From Parvibaculum sp. (GTDB taxonomy: Bacteria; Pseudomonadota; Alphaproteobacteria; Parvibaculales; Parvibaculaceae): 64,000 nt of DNA. Below, piece by piece: positions 62,216 to 64,000 of this stretch. The stretch lies in NCBI GenBank assembly GCA_030645235.1, contig JAUSMV010000030.1, forward strand, positions 372,001-436,000. Reading direction: 5' to 3'. Every line of letters begins with the position of its first letter. Position 1 is the first letter of the stretch. The translations under genes were made by a program, and so were the position numbers. The notes below the pieces were generated by a model. That model saw only the letters and a list, made by a program, of their open reading frames with translations, did not search any database and was not told the DNA's origin.

Positions 62216-63591
62216 CGACTTCAGCGACAACGAAGAGCAATGATCTTTTCGGCCATCCGCGCGGATTGAGTTTTCTTTTCGGCACGGAACTCTGGGAGCG
62301 GTTTTCCTATTACGGAATGCGGGCGCTGCTTACGCTCTATCTGGTCAAGCATTTATTGCAACCGGAGACCACGCCCAATGTCATCGGCTATGCGAGTGTC
62401 GCGTCATTCTTCAACTGGTTGTACGGACCGCTCGATATTCAGCCGATGTCGTCGAGTATCTATGCCTGGTATACGGGACTTGTGTATCTCACACCGCTTT
62501 TTGGCGGGCTAATCGCGGACCGCTGGCTCGGTCGGCGGCGCACGATTATTTTCGGCGCGGTGCTGATGGCCATCGGGCATTTTCTGATGGCGTTCGAGCC
62601 GATGTTTTTCATCGCGCTGCTTGTGCTCATTCTCGGCAACGGTGCGTTTAAACCAAATATATCATCCCAAGTCGGCATGCTCTATGCGCCGGATGATGCG
62701 CGACGCGACCGCGCTTACTCCATCTTTTATGTCGGTATCAATCTCGGCGGCTTTTTCGCGCCGCTCGTCTGCGGGACGCTGGGCGAAACACTCGGCTGGC
62801 ATTTCGGCTTTGGTGCGGCGGGCGTCGGCATGATGATCGGCCTTGCGATCTATCTCTGGGGCACAAGGCATCTGCCGGTGGACAATATGCCCGTACGGAA
62901 CGTGGCGCGCGTGCCACGTGAACCGTTGACGCGGGATGACTGGCGCGCGATTTCGTCGCTGCTCATCCTCTGCGTCTTCGTCACGTTCTTTTGGGCGACC
63001 TATGAGCAGCAGGGTCACACGATGGTGATCTGGATCGACACGCAGACGGACCGGCATATCAATCTGCTGTTCTGGGCCGGTGAGATTCCGACATCGCTCT
63101 TCCAGTCGCTCAATCCGTTTATGATTCTCACCTTCACGCCTTTTGTGATTGCCCTGTGGACATGGCAGGCCAAGCGCGGGCGAGAGCCTTCAACAATTGT
63201 GAAAATGGCATTCGGCTGCTTCGGTGTGGCACTCGCAAATATCGTGATGGTGGGAGCCGCTTGGGATGCAGGCGCAGCGGGTACAGCAAGCGCGCTCTGG
63301 CTCATTGCTTATTTCGCCATTATCACGATGGGCGAACTTTATATCTCGCCCATCGGACTGTCACTCGTGTCGAAAATTGCGCCAACGCAATTGCTATCAA
63401 TGCTAATGGGTATCTGGCTCGCCACAAGCTTCACAGGGAGTTTCATTGGGGGTTATCTGGGTATCTTCTGGAGCTCAATGGAGAAAGGCGATTTCTTTAT
63501 GATGATCGCGGGGATCGCGGCGGCGGCGGGTTTCGCGATTTGGGGACTGTCATTTGTGTTGTTGAGGGATGAGACGGCGACAGGAAAGTAA
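62212..63591 (+). CDS. POT/PTR-family proton-coupled oligopeptide transporter
   Basis: A 459-residue inner-membrane protein with about twelve to fourteen helices. The first helix carries ELWERFSYYG (26-35), the family's ExxERFxYYG proton-coupling motif. GNGAFKPNISSQVGMLY (about 143-159) and the later MGELYISPIGLSLVSK are further marks. It takes up di- and tripeptides with protons. It starts with GTG 62212 overlapping the DUF1289 gene stop. A half copy of the CGTCATTGCGAG palindrome follows its stop. Confidence 0.93.
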   Translation: MTTSATTKSNDLFGHPRGLSFLFGTELWERFSYYGMRALLTLYLVKHLLQPETTPNVIGYASVASFFNWLYGPLDIQPMSSSIYAWYTGLVYLTPLFGGLIADRWLGRRRTIIFGAVLMAIGHFLMAFEPMFFIALLVLILGNGAFKPNISSQVGMLYAPDDARRDRAYSIFYVGINLGGFFAPLVCGTLGETLGWHFGFGAAGVGMMIGLAIYLWGTRHLPVDNMPVRNVARVPREPLTRDDWRAISSLLILCVFVTFFWATYEQQGHTMVIWIDTQTDRHINLLFWAGEIPTSLFQSLNPFMILTFTPFVIALWTWQAKRGREPSTIVKMAFGCFGVALANIVMVGAAWDAGAAGTASALWLIAYFAIITMGELYISPIGLSLVSKIAPTQLLSMLMGIWLATSFTGSFIGGYLGIFWSSMEKGDFFMMIAGIAAAAGFAIWGLSFVLLRDETATGK

Positions 63592-63594
63592 GAT

Positions 63595-63628
63595 GGGTTA
63601 CCGCGTCGCTGCGCTCCTCGCAATGACG
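63595..63628. repeat. Half copy of the CGTCATTGCGAG palindrome (inverted)
   Basis: GGGTTACCGCGTCG followed by CTCCTCGCAATGACG matches one arm of the full copy at 20950-21030, with a changed inner segment. It lies three bases after the POT gene stop and 20 bp before the phosphatase start. Confidence 0.65.
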
Positions 63629-63648
63629 GGATTAAAAGGAAAAGAAAA

Positions 63649-64000
63649 TTGCTGATACGGAGACCGTTTTATTTTTTGCGGCATGGCGAGACGGATTGGA
63701 ATCTCAACCGCAAGGCGCAGGGGCAGATTGATATTCCGCTTAACGCGACCGGCATCGCGCAGGCAAAGCGCGCGGCGGAGGTTGTGCGCGGGTTGAGCGT
63801 CAAATCGATTTGCGCCAGTCCGCTGAGCCGTGCGTTTGAAACGGCGCGACATTCGGCGGAGGTCGCGGGCGTTGATATTCATGTGGTTGAGAATTTGCGC
63901 GAATGCGGGCTCGGCGCGGATGAAGGCCGCGACGGGGGTCCGTGGTTTATGGATTGGCGAGCGGGCACCTATACGCCGGAAGGCGCTGAGACCTATGACG
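63649..64000 (+). CDS. Histidine phosphatase family protein (partial, cut by window end)
   Basis: The first 117 residues of a phosphoglycerate-mutase-like histidine phosphatase. It begins with TTG 63649, with AAAGGA eight bases upstream. LRHGETDWN (about 10-18) holds the catalytic RHG with His12. The second Arg is in SPLSRAFETA. The C-terminal His region lies beyond the window, so no substrate can be assigned. A frame-matching continuation past 64000 is expected. Confidence 0.87.
   Translation, partial: MLIRRPFYFLRHGETDWNLNRKAQGQIDIPLNATGIAQAKRAAEVVRGLSVKSICASPLSRAFETARHSAEVAGVDIHVVENLRECGLGADEGRDGGPWFMDWRAGTYTPEGAETYD

Noticed and set aside
1-64000. CRISPR array, insertion sequence, prophage, rRNA or replication origin
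   Set aside because: No regularly spaced repeats, no transposase, integrase or phage-structural genes, no rRNA signature and no DnaA-box cluster were seen on reading through.

Overview
The window reads as a chromosomal stretch of a GC-rich alphaproteobacterium. The supporting features are the linked psd-pssA pair, a citramalate-synthase-type LeuA paralog, a PimC/PimD-like acyl-CoA dehydrogenase pair, DUF1289 and DUF3047 proteins, a DUF559 gene set in CCCTCCCC-type palindromes, and the dispersed palindrome with CGTCATTGCGAG ends. The species cannot be named from sequence alone. There are no rRNA genes, no CRISPR array, no transposase, no phage gene and no origin; one tRNA (Val, CAC) is present. 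Genes are tightly packed on both strands, with several ATGA start/stop overlaps and three convergent pairs whose stop codons overlap.

Layout. 0.2-1.8 kb: a methyltransferase with an Ala/Lys-rich linker and a tiny ORF. 1.8-5.4 kb (minus): Atm1-type ABC exporter, psd and pssA (phosphatidylethanolamine synthesis). 5.4-8.9 kb: LysM envelope protein, LOG-family phosphoribohydrolase overlapping a GT11 fucosyltransferase, RarD-like permease. 9-14 kb (minus): cimA, gltX, nadE. 14-22 kb (plus): three paralogous zinc-free MDR oxidoreductases around a MacA-MacB-outer-membrane-factor efflux operon. 22-27.3 kb (minus): class II DAHP synthase, then gabD-rpiA-gor. 27.3-32 kb: DUF2817 peptidase-like protein, two GNATs, gph, DUF3047 protein. 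32-37.4 kb: tRNA-Val, hybrid-free histidine kinase, large patatin-like protein, lipoprotein hydrolase. 37.5-49 kb: lipid/acyl-CoA genes (two acyl-CoA dehydrogenases, thioesterase, MFE2-like SDR, crotonase) mixed with LLM oxidoreductase, GPH symporter, GST, nucleoside transporter and ABM protein. This part contains the repeat-rich DUF559 locus (45.2-46.15 kb). 49-54.5 kb: second histidine kinase, glycine-zipper lipoprotein, YciB, a membrane-protein/winged-helix regulator pair with a strong operator candidate, YdjM-like protein. 54.5-57 kb: PimD/PimC-like pair. 57-60 kb: imelysin plus di-heme c-type oxidoreductase behind a Fur-box-like site. 60-64 kb: an SDR lacking its catalytic Tyr, cobT, DUF1289 protein, POT peptide transporter and a truncated histidine phosphatase.

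The most unusual structure is the DUF559 locus. A Vsr/PD-(D/E)xK-like small endonuclease gene is bracketed by three copies of a palindromic module. In each copy the middle segment has a different sequence but keeps perfect hairpin symmetry. A second, independent 41-bp dispersed repeat occurs three times (28.6, 37.4 and 45.3 kb) and carries two copies of CGATCTCT exactly 21 bp apart. Other points of interest are a 20-bp perfect operator-like palindrome between gabD and the DUF2817 gene, a 27-bp palindrome before the membrane-protein/regulator pair, and active-site substitutions in an SDR (Tyr to Phe) and a crotonase (missing first Glu).
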